21,449 nt of DNA. It comes from a virus. The position numbers and the translations under genes were made by a program. How positions within the stretch are numbered: position 1 is the stretch's first letter; each line of letters opens with the position of its first letter. The stretch lies in the IMG/VR virus record IMGVR_UViG_3300036770_004167, positions 1-21,449 of that record; one strand, given 5' to 3'. The notes under the pieces were generated by a model. That model was given only the letters and a program-made list of their open reading frames with translations. It searched no databases and was not told the DNA's origin. Positions 13,411-21,314 of this stretch are shown one piece after another.

Positions 13411-13764
13411 ATGCCCTCTCCCACTATCAAAGGTACGGCCTTCGCCCGGGGCATCACCGGGACGGTGACCGGGATTCGCCTCCAGTCCTACTCGATCTCC
13501 GTCGCTCCCGCCAATACCGAGGAAATCCCCGACCAGGACGGCTACGTCGAGGGCGTCATCATGTACGACACCCGGAAGACCTTCACCTTCGAGGGTTTCG
13601 TCCCTACCCCCGAGGCCGTCAACCTGAGCTACGGCACGGACCTCTCCTTCACCGGGCAGGCCGGCGAGTCCTTCTCCGGCTTCCTCGTGAGCTACGAGGA
13701 GCGCGGACAGGTCAAGGGCCAGACGGTCGTCTCCGGCACCGCGACCGAGTACGAGGGCATCTAA
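13411..13764 (+). CDS. small tail protein, possible tail tube (lambda V position)
   Basis: A 117-residue, almost entirely beta protein (TVTGIRLQSYSISVAP, FTFEGFVPTPEAVNLSYG, SFSGFLVSYEERGQVKGQTVVSGTATEYEG). It lies between the tail-terminator-like and chaperone-like genes, where tube proteins are coded. It is set apart in its own unit: a TTTTCC element upstream and a strong terminator downstream, as expected for a product needed in high amount. It is shorter than lambda V (246 residues) and lacks an Ig-like domain, so a small minor tail protein remains possible. Confidence 0.55.
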   Translation: MPSPTIKGTAFARGITGTVTGIRLQSYSISVAPANTEEIPDQDGYVEGVIMYDTRKTFTFEGFVPTPEAVNLSYGTDLSFTGQAGESFSGFLVSYEERGQVKGQTVVSGTATEYEGI

Positions 13765-13794
13765 CCCGCTTCGGGGCCGGTAAACTGGCTCCAG

Positions 13795-13835
13795 CCCCTC
13801 GCCGGCTTGTGTGCTCCGGCGGGGGGTTTTCTTTT
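13795..13835 (+). terminator. intrinsic terminator after the small tail protein gene
   Basis: CCCCTCGCCGG 13795-13805 pairs with CCGGCGGGGGG 13816-13826 (11 pairs, one a G-T), loop of ten, followed by TTTTCTTTT at 13827-13835. It lies about 30 bases after the stop at 13764. Confidence 0.88.
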
Positions 13836-13953
13836 GGCTGGCTGGCGGACTTGACTGTTGCCTGACTCCCCTTGCCTTGGGAATGTCGATTCCCCTGCAG
13901 AGATTCCATTCTGCGGGGGGTATCCCACCCAATCCGACACAACACCCGCACAA
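13836..13953 (+). promoter_or_regulatory. leader of chaperone gene with overlapping hairpins
   Basis: Two stems share bases. GGGAAT 13879-13884 pairs with ATTCCC 13889-13894 (loop GTCG). CCCC 13892-13895 plus GCAGA 13897-13901 pairs with TCTGC 13910-13914 plus GGGG 13915-13918 (one bulged T). Because CCC 13892-13894 is in both, only one full stem can form. No T-run follows. They sit 35 bases before ATG 13954 and could tune expression of the chaperone and tape measure. Confidence 0.45.
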
Positions 13954-14520
13954 ATGGACAAAAGGTTTCTGAGGGCATTTTTGACCCCTTCCGAGACGGT
14001 CATCGAGGGATACCGTCTTTACCCCTGGTGCCTCAAGCACCGTATCTGGCTGGACGGCATCGAGTCCCCGCTGATGCGCCCCGAGGAGCCTCTGAGCGTG
14101 GCCGACCTCATCCTGGCCCTGCAGATCTGCTCCGAGCGCCCAGTCGGCCGGCTGAGCCTTCGGGAGCGCTGGTTGGCCTACCGACTGCACGCCGACCGGG
14201 AGAGGTTCAAGCGGGCCTGCGCCGCCTTCGTCGACCACATGGACACGGCCCAGCGCTGGCCCAAGTTCCTCGAGAGGAAGCGCACCGGGGAGCCCGGGGA
14301 CGGCGGGGTGCCTTGGCAGCTCGGGGTAGTGACAAACCTCGTGAAGAATGGGGTCAGCCTGGAGGACGCCCTGCAGATGCCGGAGCCCAAGGCCATATGG
14401 CTTTCGTCCGTCTTCGCCATTCAGGCAGGCGCCAAGCTGGACATTCTCTCGACCGAGCTCGAGGAGCTCATCGACTCGGGGGCGTTTGACGAACCGCCAC
14501 AGGTACAGGAGAACAAATGA
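13954..14520 (+). CDS. probable tail assembly chaperone
   Basis: A 188-residue helical protein between the small tail protein and the tape measure, where siphophages code tail assembly chaperones (lambda G/GT). The C-terminal segment NGVSLEDALQMPEPKAIWLSS followed by an acidic tail resembles chaperones that end in a DALxM-P helix. The start is ATG 13954 (CACAAATGGAC, no SD); upstream in-frame codons run through the leader hairpins and are rejected. It overlaps the tape measure in an ATGA. No second frame is open past the stop and no slippery heptamer was noticed, so a programmed frameshift product like lambda GT is not expected. Confidence 0.6.
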   Translation: MDKRFLRAFLTPSETVIEGYRLYPWCLKHRIWLDGIESPLMRPEEPLSVADLILALQICSERPVGRLSLRERWLAYRLHADRERFKRACAAFVDHMDTAQRWPKFLERKRTGEPGDGGVPWQLGVVTNLVKNGVSLEDALQMPEPKAIWLSSVFAIQAGAKLDILSTELEELIDSGAFDEPPQVQENK

Positions 14521-15764
14521 GCCAGTCCCTCAATTTCCGCATCACAGCAAATGACCAAGCGTCGAGGGTCGTGACCGAGGTTCAGAAGAAGGTCCTCGAC
14601 TTCGGGAAGGACATCGGCCGCTCAATCACCGCAGTCGTCGGGCCTATGGCAGTTGTAGGCCTAGCCTTCTCGAAGGTGCAGCAGAAGATGGCCGACATGA
14701 AGCAGGCAGCCGATGACGCGTTTAAGTGGGGCGCCGGACTAACGCGTCAGGCCGCGAATCTAGGCCTTACGGTCGAGCAGTTACAGAAACTGCAACAGGT
14801 GGCGGACGCGACAGGCGTCCCGCTTGAGAAGGTGGCCGAGGCCTTCAAGGAGTCGCAGAGGGTCATCGAAGCCGCCAAGCGCGGCAACGCCGAAGCCATC
14901 GAGGGGCTAAACGCCCTCGGCATCTCGGCGCAAGACCTGGCTGACTTGACTCCAGAAAAGGTAATCGAGGCCATGGGCAAGGCCCTTGTGACCATCGAGG
15001 ACCCGACCAAGAAGGCCACCGCAGCCTTCGCCCTTTTCGGCGAGCAGGGAAAGAAGCTGGTCGACACTCTCGAGAGGCTTAGAAAGTTAACAGAGGTTCC
15101 GGTGATGCCTGGTCTGACTCCCGAGGAGGCCGAGTTCCTTCGCGATCAGGAGTTGGCAGAGGAGGGTGAGAAAAACAAAGAGCGACTCAGGCTTGCAAGG
15201 CAGTCGGCCGTTGAAAGGTTTTTGGAGACGGACGAAGGGAAGAAAATTGTTGAGCGTGAGCGCTCCAAGGAAAGACGTCAGGCTCCACTCGGGGCTGGTA
15301 TGCCTGGTGGCGGCGCCTTATCTGCCAGCGGGTCTCTAAGCGTCTCAACCCTAGCCCAAAGGAAAGAAATCCAAGACGAGGCTCTTCGCAGGCTAAAGAA
15401 AGGTCCGGAGGCCCCTCCCACACCCGAGGAAACCGCAGCCGGCGAAGGTCTGGTCACCCTCGGCGAGGAGCGCCAGGCCAAGCCCGAGAAGGTCGCCAAG
15501 CCGGCGAAGCCCGAGGAGCCTGTCCGCCCCGAGGCCGAGGCCGTCACCGTTTCCTCCCTTCGCCAGATCGGCGGCGCGCTGGCCGGCGAGGTCGTCGGCG
15601 GCGTGGACTACCAGCAGCTACAGGTCGACCTCCAGCGCGAGATGGTCCGCCTTCTCTCCGAGGTCTCGAACAACCTCAAGCCCGGCACCGACCCGACCAA
15701 GGGCTCCTTCGATAACGTCAACCCCGCAGCCGTGGGCCCCAACGCCAAGATCGGCTTCGCATAA
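14517..15764 (+). CDS. tape measure protein (short)
   Basis: A 415-residue protein with the usual opening (SLNFRITANDQASRVVTEVQ), a hydrophobic stretch (about 36-51, SITAVVGPMAVVGLAF), long helices, and the tape-measure segment LNALGISAQDLADLTPEKVIEAM...AALFGEQGKKLVDTL (about 131-186). A Pro/Ala/Glu-rich stretch (about 298-340) and a C-terminal helix follow. It sets tail length and is carried to the host membrane. Length is short compared with many siphophages, implying a tail of roughly 60 nm if about 1.5 angstrom per residue holds. ATG 14517 has a clear AGGAG SD, unusual here. DNA from about 14540 to 15400 is visibly AT-richer than its neighbours. Confidence 0.8.
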   Translation: MSQSLNFRITANDQASRVVTEVQKKVLDFGKDIGRSITAVVGPMAVVGLAFSKVQQKMADMKQAADDAFKWGAGLTRQAANLGLTVEQLQKLQQVADATGVPLEKVAEAFKESQRVIEAAKRGNAEAIEGLNALGISAQDLADLTPEKVIEAMGKALVTIEDPTKKATAAFALFGEQGKKLVDTLERLRKLTEVPVMPGLTPEEAEFLRDQELAEEGEKNKERLRLARQSAVERFLETDEGKKIVERERSKERRQAPLGAGMPGGGALSASGSLSVSTLAQRKEIQDEALRRLKKGPEAPPTPEETAAGEGLVTLGEERQAKPEKVAKPAKPEEPVRPEAEAVTVSSLRQIGGALAGEVVGGVDYQQLQVDLQREMVRLLSEVSNNLKPGTDPTKGSFDNVNPAAVGPNAKIGFA

Positions 15765-15773
15765 TTTCCAATC

Positions 15774-16496
15774 ATGCCACTAATCAAGAAAGGCGACCTC
15801 TCCCTGAAGCCGATTCCCGGCTGGGTAATCGACGAGGACGGCGAGGGACTCGTGACCTCCCGAGTTATTTTCAAGGGGCAGAAGTCCGCCGCCGGCTCGA
15901 AGCCTCGGCAGCTCGACCCTCACCCCTTCGACCCGACCCTGCTCTGCTACAAGTGCTCGACGCAGAGCGACGGCCAGACCGTCACGGTGACCGCCGAGTA
16001 CGTCGGCATCGCCTCTGGAACGACGACCGGCATCCGCTGGGGCTCCGACACCTCGTCGAGCGTGAACCCCATCCAGGCGCACCCGAACTTCAGCAAGGCG
16101 ACATGGTCTCCCAAGCCCTTGCGCGACTACGGCTGGGACGACGAGAAGGGGCTCTTCCCAGACGGCGACATCGAGGCCGGCACGGCTGGGCTCCTCGGCG
16201 TCCGCTCGTTCCTCGCCCCCGAGCAGACCGTCTCCGGCTTCTTCTACACCTCCGACAAGGAATGGCTGCAGAAGTGGCTGGACGGCGTGGCCTGCACGGT
16301 CGAGGCGCTGCCGGGAGACGAGGGCGCGGTCGTCACGAAGAACTTCAAGCCGGCCTCGGCGAACCACGACCGCAAGGCCTTGCTGGCCAGCGTCAGCTAC
16401 GAGCAGTACGCCCACGTCTACAAGGTCAACTTCACGGTCCGCATCGCTAGCGGGGGCTGGAACAAGCTTGTTTATAACCGAGCCCCGACCCAGTAA
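15774..16496 (+). CDS. tail-tip or baseplate protein of unknown family
   Basis: A 240-residue unrecognised protein, placed just after the tape measure where distal tail and tip proteins are coded. It is beta-rich (SRVIFKG, TVTVTAEYVGIA, VNFTVRIASGGWNKLVY) with aromatic turns (WSPKPLRDYGWDDEKGLFPDG, DKEWLQKWLDG). A C-x2-C pair is present (about 58-61, CYKC) with no obvious partner cysteines. No enzyme motif is seen. The start is ATG 15774 with no SD; it ends in a TAATG overlap with the next gene, forming a compact block of three co-translated genes. Confidence 0.55.
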   Translation: MPLIKKGDLSLKPIPGWVIDEDGEGLVTSRVIFKGQKSAAGSKPRQLDPHPFDPTLLCYKCSTQSDGQTVTVTAEYVGIASGTTTGIRWGSDTSSSVNPIQAHPNFSKATWSPKPLRDYGWDDEKGLFPDGDIEAGTAGLLGVRSFLAPEQTVSGFFYTSDKEWLQKWLDGVACTVEALPGDEGAVVTKNFKPASANHDRKALLASVSYEQYAHVYKVNFTVRIASGGWNKLVYNRAPTQ

Positions 16497-16975
16497 TGGC
16501 GCTCATCAACCCAGGCGTCGGGCTGGTTCACTCGGTGGGCCGGGACGGAATCGGCATCGAGATTCTGCCTGTCGGCGGAACCGGCTATCACCCCTTCTAC
16601 GTGCGGCTGGTCAAGATCGCTAGCGCCTGGCACTTCAAGGTTACTCCCGGCACGGTCAACAGCCAAGTCCCGACGCTGGACGGCACCCTGCTCGACGCTA
16701 ACCCCGCTCCCTCAAAGTCCATCGGATCGGCCTCCGGCTACGTCTACCTGGACATGACCTACACCGAGGGCTCGGGATTCCCCGACACCTTCACCGTCGA
16801 GTACGACACCGCAGTACCCGCAGACACCGACACAAAGGCCCACGTCGCGCTGGCCTACATCGACTTCTCGGCGGCCACCCCCAAGAAGACCGCGCAGTAC
16901 GTCTCGACCTCCCTGTGGGGCGAGAGGCTGAAGTGCGGCTCGAGCACCGCCGAGTACTACTTCTCCCGCGCCTAA
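16496..16975 (+). CDS. small beta-rich virion protein of unknown family
   Basis: A 159-residue unrecognised protein overlapping both neighbours by TAATG junctions. The sequence alternates short strands (GIGIEILPVGG, FYVRLVKIASAWHFKV, SGYVYLDMTYTEG, HVALAYIDFSA) and has a Pro/Ser/Thr-rich middle. The ending YYFSRA is aromatic. It looks like a structural jelly-roll or tip component. There is no signal peptide and no catalytic motif. Context in the tail-tip block is the only guide to role. Confidence 0.5.
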   Translation: MALINPGVGLVHSVGRDGIGIEILPVGGTGYHPFYVRLVKIASAWHFKVTPGTVNSQVPTLDGTLLDANPAPSKSIGSASGYVYLDMTYTEGSGFPDTFTVEYDTAVPADTDTKAHVALAYIDFSAATPKKTAQYVSTSLWGERLKCGSSTAEYYFSRA

Positions 16976-18210
16976 TGGGCACGATTGTCTCCGGCAACCT
17001 GTTCGCAAAGACCTTCGCCAACGGAGGCCGCAGGACGGCGGGAGCCTTCACCTATCTGTCGCAGGCGCCCATCACCTCGCAGGTGACCGACTCGGTGGAC
17101 ATCCCCTCGCTTGCCCCACAGCATCGGACCATCGACGGCAACTCCCGGCACCTGTTCAAGAACTACCCCGGCGAGGTCGTCCGCAAGATAAGGACGGACA
17201 GGCCCGACCGACCCAGCGAGGCCGTGCCGGCGGAAAACATCGGCACGCTGGCGCTGCGCCTCACCTCCTCGAGCACCTGGAGGTACGCGAACTTCACGAC
17301 CCCGGACAGCGACTACGAATCCGTCCTGCTTTCCCTGGACACGCTCGACTCGGTGGTCCAGCGGTCGGACTATTGGACAGGCGGGGACGACGAGCACTAC
17401 GACGCGGTGACGCTCTACCAGTCAATCTACAGCCCGACTTACCCTGGCGACCCGACGCCCTACGAGCTGAGGGAAACCCAGATTTCCCGGGACGCGGACG
17501 CCACCGGGCCGAGCACAGTCTCCTTCTCCTCGTCGCGTGTTTCCGTGCCTGTGACGACCGGCATCGCCTGGGCCTACAACGGCACGACCGGCCCGGGCGG
17601 GGGTGACTACACGGACTACACGATCTACGCCGTCTTCACGAGCAAGGCCGACTACCTCGACCTAGTGGGAAGCGGAGTCGACTACACCGAGCAGTACGAG
17701 ATACTCGCCCGCCACGACACCCAGTCGGCGCAGGGCCTGGCAGCCTTCCCGGCCTTCAAGCCTCAGACCGCCGACTACCCCAGCTGGGGCTCCCCGCAAA
17801 CCGAGGACACGATACCCTTCCCGAAGCCGACCCCTGTCGCGCCCTACACCTTCACCCCGGACGCGACCTGGAAGGGCGCCGGGATGGTCTTCAAGTCCGA
17901 GGTCTCCGCGCAGTTCGTCTACACCAGCCCGGCCTCCTGCGACCGCCGCTGGTTCGATGGGACGGAAATCGAGGTCAAGGTGAAGTACAAGAAGGCCGAG
18001 GTCACGCGCGGCACCTTCGGCTTTGTGCAGGGGGTCGGGGGATTCCCCGCCGTCATCGGCTCGTGGGTCGACGCCGGCGAGGAGACGAAGACCCTCACCC
18101 TTCCGGCCTATTCATCCTCCAAGCAGACCGTCGGCGCCTCGTGGGACCTCCCCGAGATCACAGGCTACATCGTGGCCGTCGACGACATCATAATCGAGTC
18201 TGTCACCTAG
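16975..18210 (+). CDS. large beta-rich virion protein of unknown family
   Basis: A 411-residue unrecognised protein beginning at ATG 16975 in a TAATG overlap. It is rich in Ser, Thr, Tyr and Asp with many predicted strands and a Gly-rich turn (NGTTGPGGGDYTDYTIYAVF, about 203-222). A Pro-rich segment (TIPFPKPTPVAPYTFTP, about 298-314) divides it from a C-terminal beta domain ending YIVAVDDIIIESV, which resembles a carbohydrate-binding-module-like sandwich. A baseplate or host-contact role is inferred from place and composition. A short gap with a TTTTCC element follows. Confidence 0.5.
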   Translation: MGTIVSGNLFAKTFANGGRRTAGAFTYLSQAPITSQVTDSVDIPSLAPQHRTIDGNSRHLFKNYPGEVVRKIRTDRPDRPSEAVPAENIGTLALRLTSSSTWRYANFTTPDSDYESVLLSLDTLDSVVQRSDYWTGGDDEHYDAVTLYQSIYSPTYPGDPTPYELRETQISRDADATGPSTVSFSSSRVSVPVTTGIAWAYNGTTGPGGGDYTDYTIYAVFTSKADYLDLVGSGVDYTEQYEILARHDTQSAQGLAAFPAFKPQTADYPSWGSPQTEDTIPFPKPTPVAPYTFTPDATWKGAGMVFKSEVSAQFVYTSPASCDRRWFDGTEIEVKVKYKKAEVTRGTFGFVQGVGGFPAVIGSWVDAGEETKTLTLPAYSSSKQTVGASWDLPEITGYIVAVDDIIIESVT

Positions 18211-18213
18211 GCA

Positions 18214-18247
18214 TTTTCCTAAACCCCATAAGTAGCGACAACCCTCG
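18214..18247 (+). promoter_or_regulatory. TTTTCC upstream element, copy D
   Basis: TTTTCC 18214-18219, preceded by GGCA, starts four bases after the previous stop and 34 bases before ATG 18248. The following CCCCATAAGTAG resembles the second block of copies A-C. It is the most divergent of the five copies. Confidence 0.35.
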
Positions 18248-19297
18248 ATGGCCATCAACACGACCCACCGCCTATTCATCGACGCCGAACGCAACGTCGC
18301 GTACGCGGCTTGGAACAACTTCAGCCAGGCGCCGGTGCCTGTCTTCTACCACGGCGACACCGCCCGCTTCGAGCTGCACCTCGTCCGCTCGACCGGCAGG
18401 GGCGACTTCCCGATGGAGGACGTCGGCTTCCAGACCGGGACTGTGACCGTGGCCGTGGGCCGCATCAACGCCGTGCCAACCTCGGGCAAGTTCCACCTCT
18501 CCTACGGCGGCTCCGAGACCACCGGCCTCGACTACAACGCGACCGCCGCCCAGGTGGCCGCCGCCCTCAACGCCCTCGCCACGGTGACCTCCGACGGCGG
18601 GTTGACCGTCGACAAGGTCGGCGAGGTCTACCGCGTCAAGTGGACGACCTACGGCAACAAGTCCAACATCTCCGGCCGATCGTCCTCCCTCGCGCCCACC
18701 TCAACCGTCAAGGTCGAGCACGCCGTCGAGGGCACAACGACCCACCACGAGCTCGTCTACATCCACCTCGTCCAGGAGCCCGCCGGCGAGGGGAACAGCT
18801 TCTCGGCCCTGTCGGCCCCAGCCGCCACCGTCTCGAGCGGCGTCCTTACCGTCCCGCAGACCGCAGTCGCCGGTTCCTACACCCTCTCTCTGACGAACGG
18901 CTCGCCCTCCCTCACGGCGACCACCCTCGCGATTCCCTATAACGCCTCCGAGCAGGCCATCGCCGAGGCCATCGTCGCCGCCGTCAACGGCCAGTCCGGC
19001 TGGTCTGACGCCGCCGCGACCGTCACCCGCACGTCCGCCGAGAAGCGGTCAATCTCAGTGACAGCCGTCAACTCGACCACGACCTACACCCTGACCGTCG
19101 CGCTCGGCGCCTCGTCCCTTGTCGGCGTCTCCGGCCTTGTCGGCGACGTGGACTTCGACGGCGCCCAGGCCTTCGTCTACCTCGACGGCGAGGAGCAGAC
19201 CGAGTGCTTCCTCGAGGTCGAGTTCAAGGACGCCGGGAACCTCGCCCAGACCTACCTTCAAATCCCCTGCCTCCTCCGAGGCCAGGTCATCACCTGA
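18248..19297 (+). CDS. tail/baseplate protein with two internal repeats
   Basis: A 349-residue protein with two related beta-alpha units, about residues 79-148 and 208-292. Each opens with G-x-[FY]-x-L-S (SGKFHLSYGG; AGSYTLSLTNG), then a strand ending YNA[TS], a helix of Ala-rich residues (AAQVAAALNAL; EQAIAEAIVAAVNG), and a strand-rich half. Such duplicated adhesion-like repeats occur in large surface and phage fibre-associated proteins. The ends differ: an N-terminal domain (1-78) and a C-terminal domain (about 300-349). The start is ATG 18248 after a short gap with a TTTTCC element. It probably supports or joins the fibre coded downstream. Confidence 0.55.
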   Translation: MAINTTHRLFIDAERNVAYAAWNNFSQAPVPVFYHGDTARFELHLVRSTGRGDFPMEDVGFQTGTVTVAVGRINAVPTSGKFHLSYGGSETTGLDYNATAAQVAAALNALATVTSDGGLTVDKVGEVYRVKWTTYGNKSNISGRSSSLAPTSTVKVEHAVEGTTTHHELVYIHLVQEPAGEGNSFSALSAPAATVSSGVLTVPQTAVAGSYTLSLTNGSPSLTATTLAIPYNASEQAIAEAIVAAVNGQSGWSDAAATVTRTSAEKRSISVTAVNSTTTYTLTVALGASSLVGVSGLVGDVDFDGAQAFVYLDGEEQTECFLEVEFKDAGNLAQTYLQIPCLLRGQVIT

Positions 19298-19303
19298 TAA
19301 ACA

Positions 19304-19645
19304 ATGCCCACCATCTACGAGCCCCAGTTCGAGCAGATCGCCGGCGCCGACTTCTACGCGACCGCCGTCTACGCGCCCCCGGTCGGCGGGCTGGCGAACC
19401 TCATCGGCTGCACCCTCACGACCTCCATCCAGGACACGGTCGGCACCGAGCACGAGCTGGTCGCCTCGATTGACGTCACCGGCCTCAACCTCACCTTCTC
19501 CGCCTCCGAGACCGAGACCTGGAAGTGGGCCGGCGGGCTGGCCTACTGGGACATCAACGTCTCCAAGGACGGCCTGTCGATTTACACGAACAAGATTCCC
19601 TTCACGGTCACCCGCCCTGTCACCACGCCGCCCTTCGCGAAATGA
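19304..19645 (+). CDS. small fibre-associated protein of unknown function
   Basis: A 113-residue protein starting six bases after the previous stop. It has a beta-rich pattern (FEQIAGADFYATAVYAPP, HELVASIDVTGLNLTFSASETETWKWAGGLAYWDINVSKDG, IPFTVTRPV) that is similar in style to small baseplate-upper or fibre-attachment proteins, though I cannot name a family. The end overlaps the fibre gene in an ATGA, so the two are coupled. A role as adaptor between the baseplate and the fibre is inferred. Confidence 0.5.
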   Translation: MPTIYEPQFEQIAGADFYATAVYAPPVGGLANLIGCTLTTSIQDTVGTEHELVASIDVTGLNLTFSASETETWKWAGGLAYWDINVSKDGLSIYTNKIPFTVTRPVTTPPFAK

Positions 19646-21108
19646 GCCTCACGATCACCGTCAACGGCGGGGGCACCTTCACCGCTGGCATCACGAGCGG
19701 GCCCGCCACCTTCACCGCGAACTTCGGCTCGGTCCCCGGCCCGCAGGGTGACACAGGCCCCGCAGGCCCGACCGGCCCCGCAGGAGCCGCCGGCACGGCC
19801 GCCTCCGTCACCGTCGGCTCGGTCGTCACGCTCGGCCCCGGAGACCCCGCGACAGTCGTCAACTCCGGCACCAGCTCGGCGGCCATCCTCGACTTCGGAA
19901 TCCCCGAGGGCATCCAAGGCGCGCCCGGCGTCGTCGCCGCCACCGCCCCTCTCAGCTACACGGCGGGCACCCAGACGGTCAGCATCGACACCTCCGGCTT
20001 CCTGCTCAAGGCCGACAACCTCTCGGGGCTTGCGAACCTCGCTACCTCCCGCACCAACCTCGGGCTGGGGACGACGGACACGGTAAGCTTCGGCGAGGTT
20101 CGCATCCCCTCGCCCGACAATCACGCCAAGCTGGACGTGTACATGTGGCGTCCGTTCAGCGCCGCCCACGGCGACTTTGGCATCGAGTACCGCGGGGACA
20201 AGATCAAGTTCGCCGACGCCAGCGAGCAGACGAGCGCCTATGTCGGAGGCGACCTCAAGGCGGCCTCCAACCTGTCCGACCTCGCCTCGGCCTCGACCGC
20301 CCGCACGAACCTCGATGTCTATTCCAAGTCGGAATCGGACGGACTAGTCCCCGACGCCTCGACGACCGCCAAGGGCAAGGTCGAGCTCGCGACCGACGCG
20401 GAGGCCGTGGCGGGGACAAGCTCCACGCTGGCGGTCACGCCCGCCGCCCTCCGTGCGATGGTCACCTATCCGGGCCTCACCGCCATCACGACCTACTCGC
20501 TCACCGCCGCGACCAGCGGGGCAAGCGCATCGTCCTTTAGGCAAGGAACGAGCAACGGCTGGGTTGTTCGAGGCCCGACCACGGCAATAGGCTACGCCGT
20601 CGGCAAAACAGGGTTGGTCAACAGCCGCAGGGGCGGCGAGTTCACATCCCGCCTCGATTGGTCGAAGCCTTGCGCCATCACCGCCCGCTGCACGCTCAAC
20701 CCCAACGGAACCATCGACGCCAACTCAATCTTCCGGATGTCGGTCGGAAAAGGCACAGCCGACAACGCAGGGGACATCTCGAGCGGTGACGGCATTCAAA
20801 TCAAGGTCGCAGGCGGCGGGGCCATCCAGCTCCTAGCATGTGCTAGCGGAACGGTCACCACCGTAACCTCCTCCTTCACGCCGGTCAACGACGAGACGTT
20901 CGATGTCGGCATCCATTCCGACGGCAGCGGCAATGTGACCCTTTATGTCAACGGCTCGTCCGTCGCCACCACAACCGGCGGCCCTACCACCTCCTCTGCC
21001 CTGGCCTACAACAACGCCTGGCACATCGAGGTCGAGAACATCAACACGCTGACCGACTCCTTCGCCGCCTACTGCGTCAACAACGCCTACATTCACTCCG
21101 AAGGCTGA
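19642..21108 (+). CDS. collagen-like tail fibre with C-terminal lectin-like domain
   Basis: A 488-residue probable receptor-binding fibre. Residues 1-30 are an N-terminal attachment part. A G-x-y collagen-like stretch spans 33-51. The segment VTVGSVVTLGPGDPATVVNSG...ILDFGIPEGIQGAPG (about 57-96) is common in phage fibres. Repeats of the NLSDLA...ARTNL type occur at 126-142 and 210-225, and TTAKGKVELATDAEAVAGTSSTLAVTPAAL (241-270) is a typical fibre repeat. From about 290 a beta-sandwich follows, with GNVTLYVNGSSVATT (430-444) like a laminin-G or concanavalin fold. DNA for this last part is AT-richer, suggesting exchange. The start is ATG 19642 in an ATGA overlap. Confidence 0.85.
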   Translation: MSLTITVNGGGTFTAGITSGPATFTANFGSVPGPQGDTGPAGPTGPAGAAGTAASVTVGSVVTLGPGDPATVVNSGTSSAAILDFGIPEGIQGAPGVVAATAPLSYTAGTQTVSIDTSGFLLKADNLSGLANLATSRTNLGLGTTDTVSFGEVRIPSPDNHAKLDVYMWRPFSAAHGDFGIEYRGDKIKFADASEQTSAYVGGDLKAASNLSDLASASTARTNLDVYSKSESDGLVPDASTTAKGKVELATDAEAVAGTSSTLAVTPAALRAMVTYPGLTAITTYSLTAATSGASASSFRQGTSNGWVVRGPTTAIGYAVGKTGLVNSRRGGEFTSRLDWSKPCAITARCTLNPNGTIDANSIFRMSVGKGTADNAGDISSGDGIQIKVAGGGAIQLLACASGTVTTVTSSFTPVNDETFDVGIHSDGSGNVTLYVNGSSVATTTGGPTTSSALAYNNAWHIEVENINTLTDSFAAYCVNNAYIHSEG

Positions 21109-21314
21109 TGAAAACCTACCGCATCACCAACCTGCTCGGCGGCATCGACGCCTCGACCTGCCCGCCCGCGATCGTCTCCGCCCTCTGGCCCTCCTTCGAC
21201 GGCTCCTGGCCCGTGACCCTCTCGCCCTCCGAGTGCCTCGTCACCGTCCCCGACTCGGCCCCCGCCCCCGCCGACCTCGGCCCGCTGGTCAAGGTCGAGC
21301 TCGTCACCGCCTAA
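21108..21314 (+). CDS. small protein after the fibre, unknown function
   Basis: A 68-residue protein in a TGATG overlap with the fibre gene. It begins MKTYRITNLLGGIDAS and has a Pro/Ser-rich body (SFDGSWPVTLSPSECLVTVPDSAPAPADLGPLVKVELVTA). No signal peptide or membrane span is clear. Small proteins at this place are often fibre chaperones or minor fibre parts, but nothing in the sequence proves it. Codon use matches the high-GC core genes rather than the AT-richer fibre tip just before it. Confidence 0.5.
   Translation: MKTYRITNLLGGIDASTCPPAIVSALWPSFDGSWPVTLSPSECLVTVPDSAPAPADLGPLVKVELVTA

Noticed and set aside
14400-14520. Programmed frameshift in the tail chaperone, as in lambda G/GT
   Set aside because: The tape measure starts within the chaperone stop and no second frame extends beyond it; no slippery heptamer was noticed.
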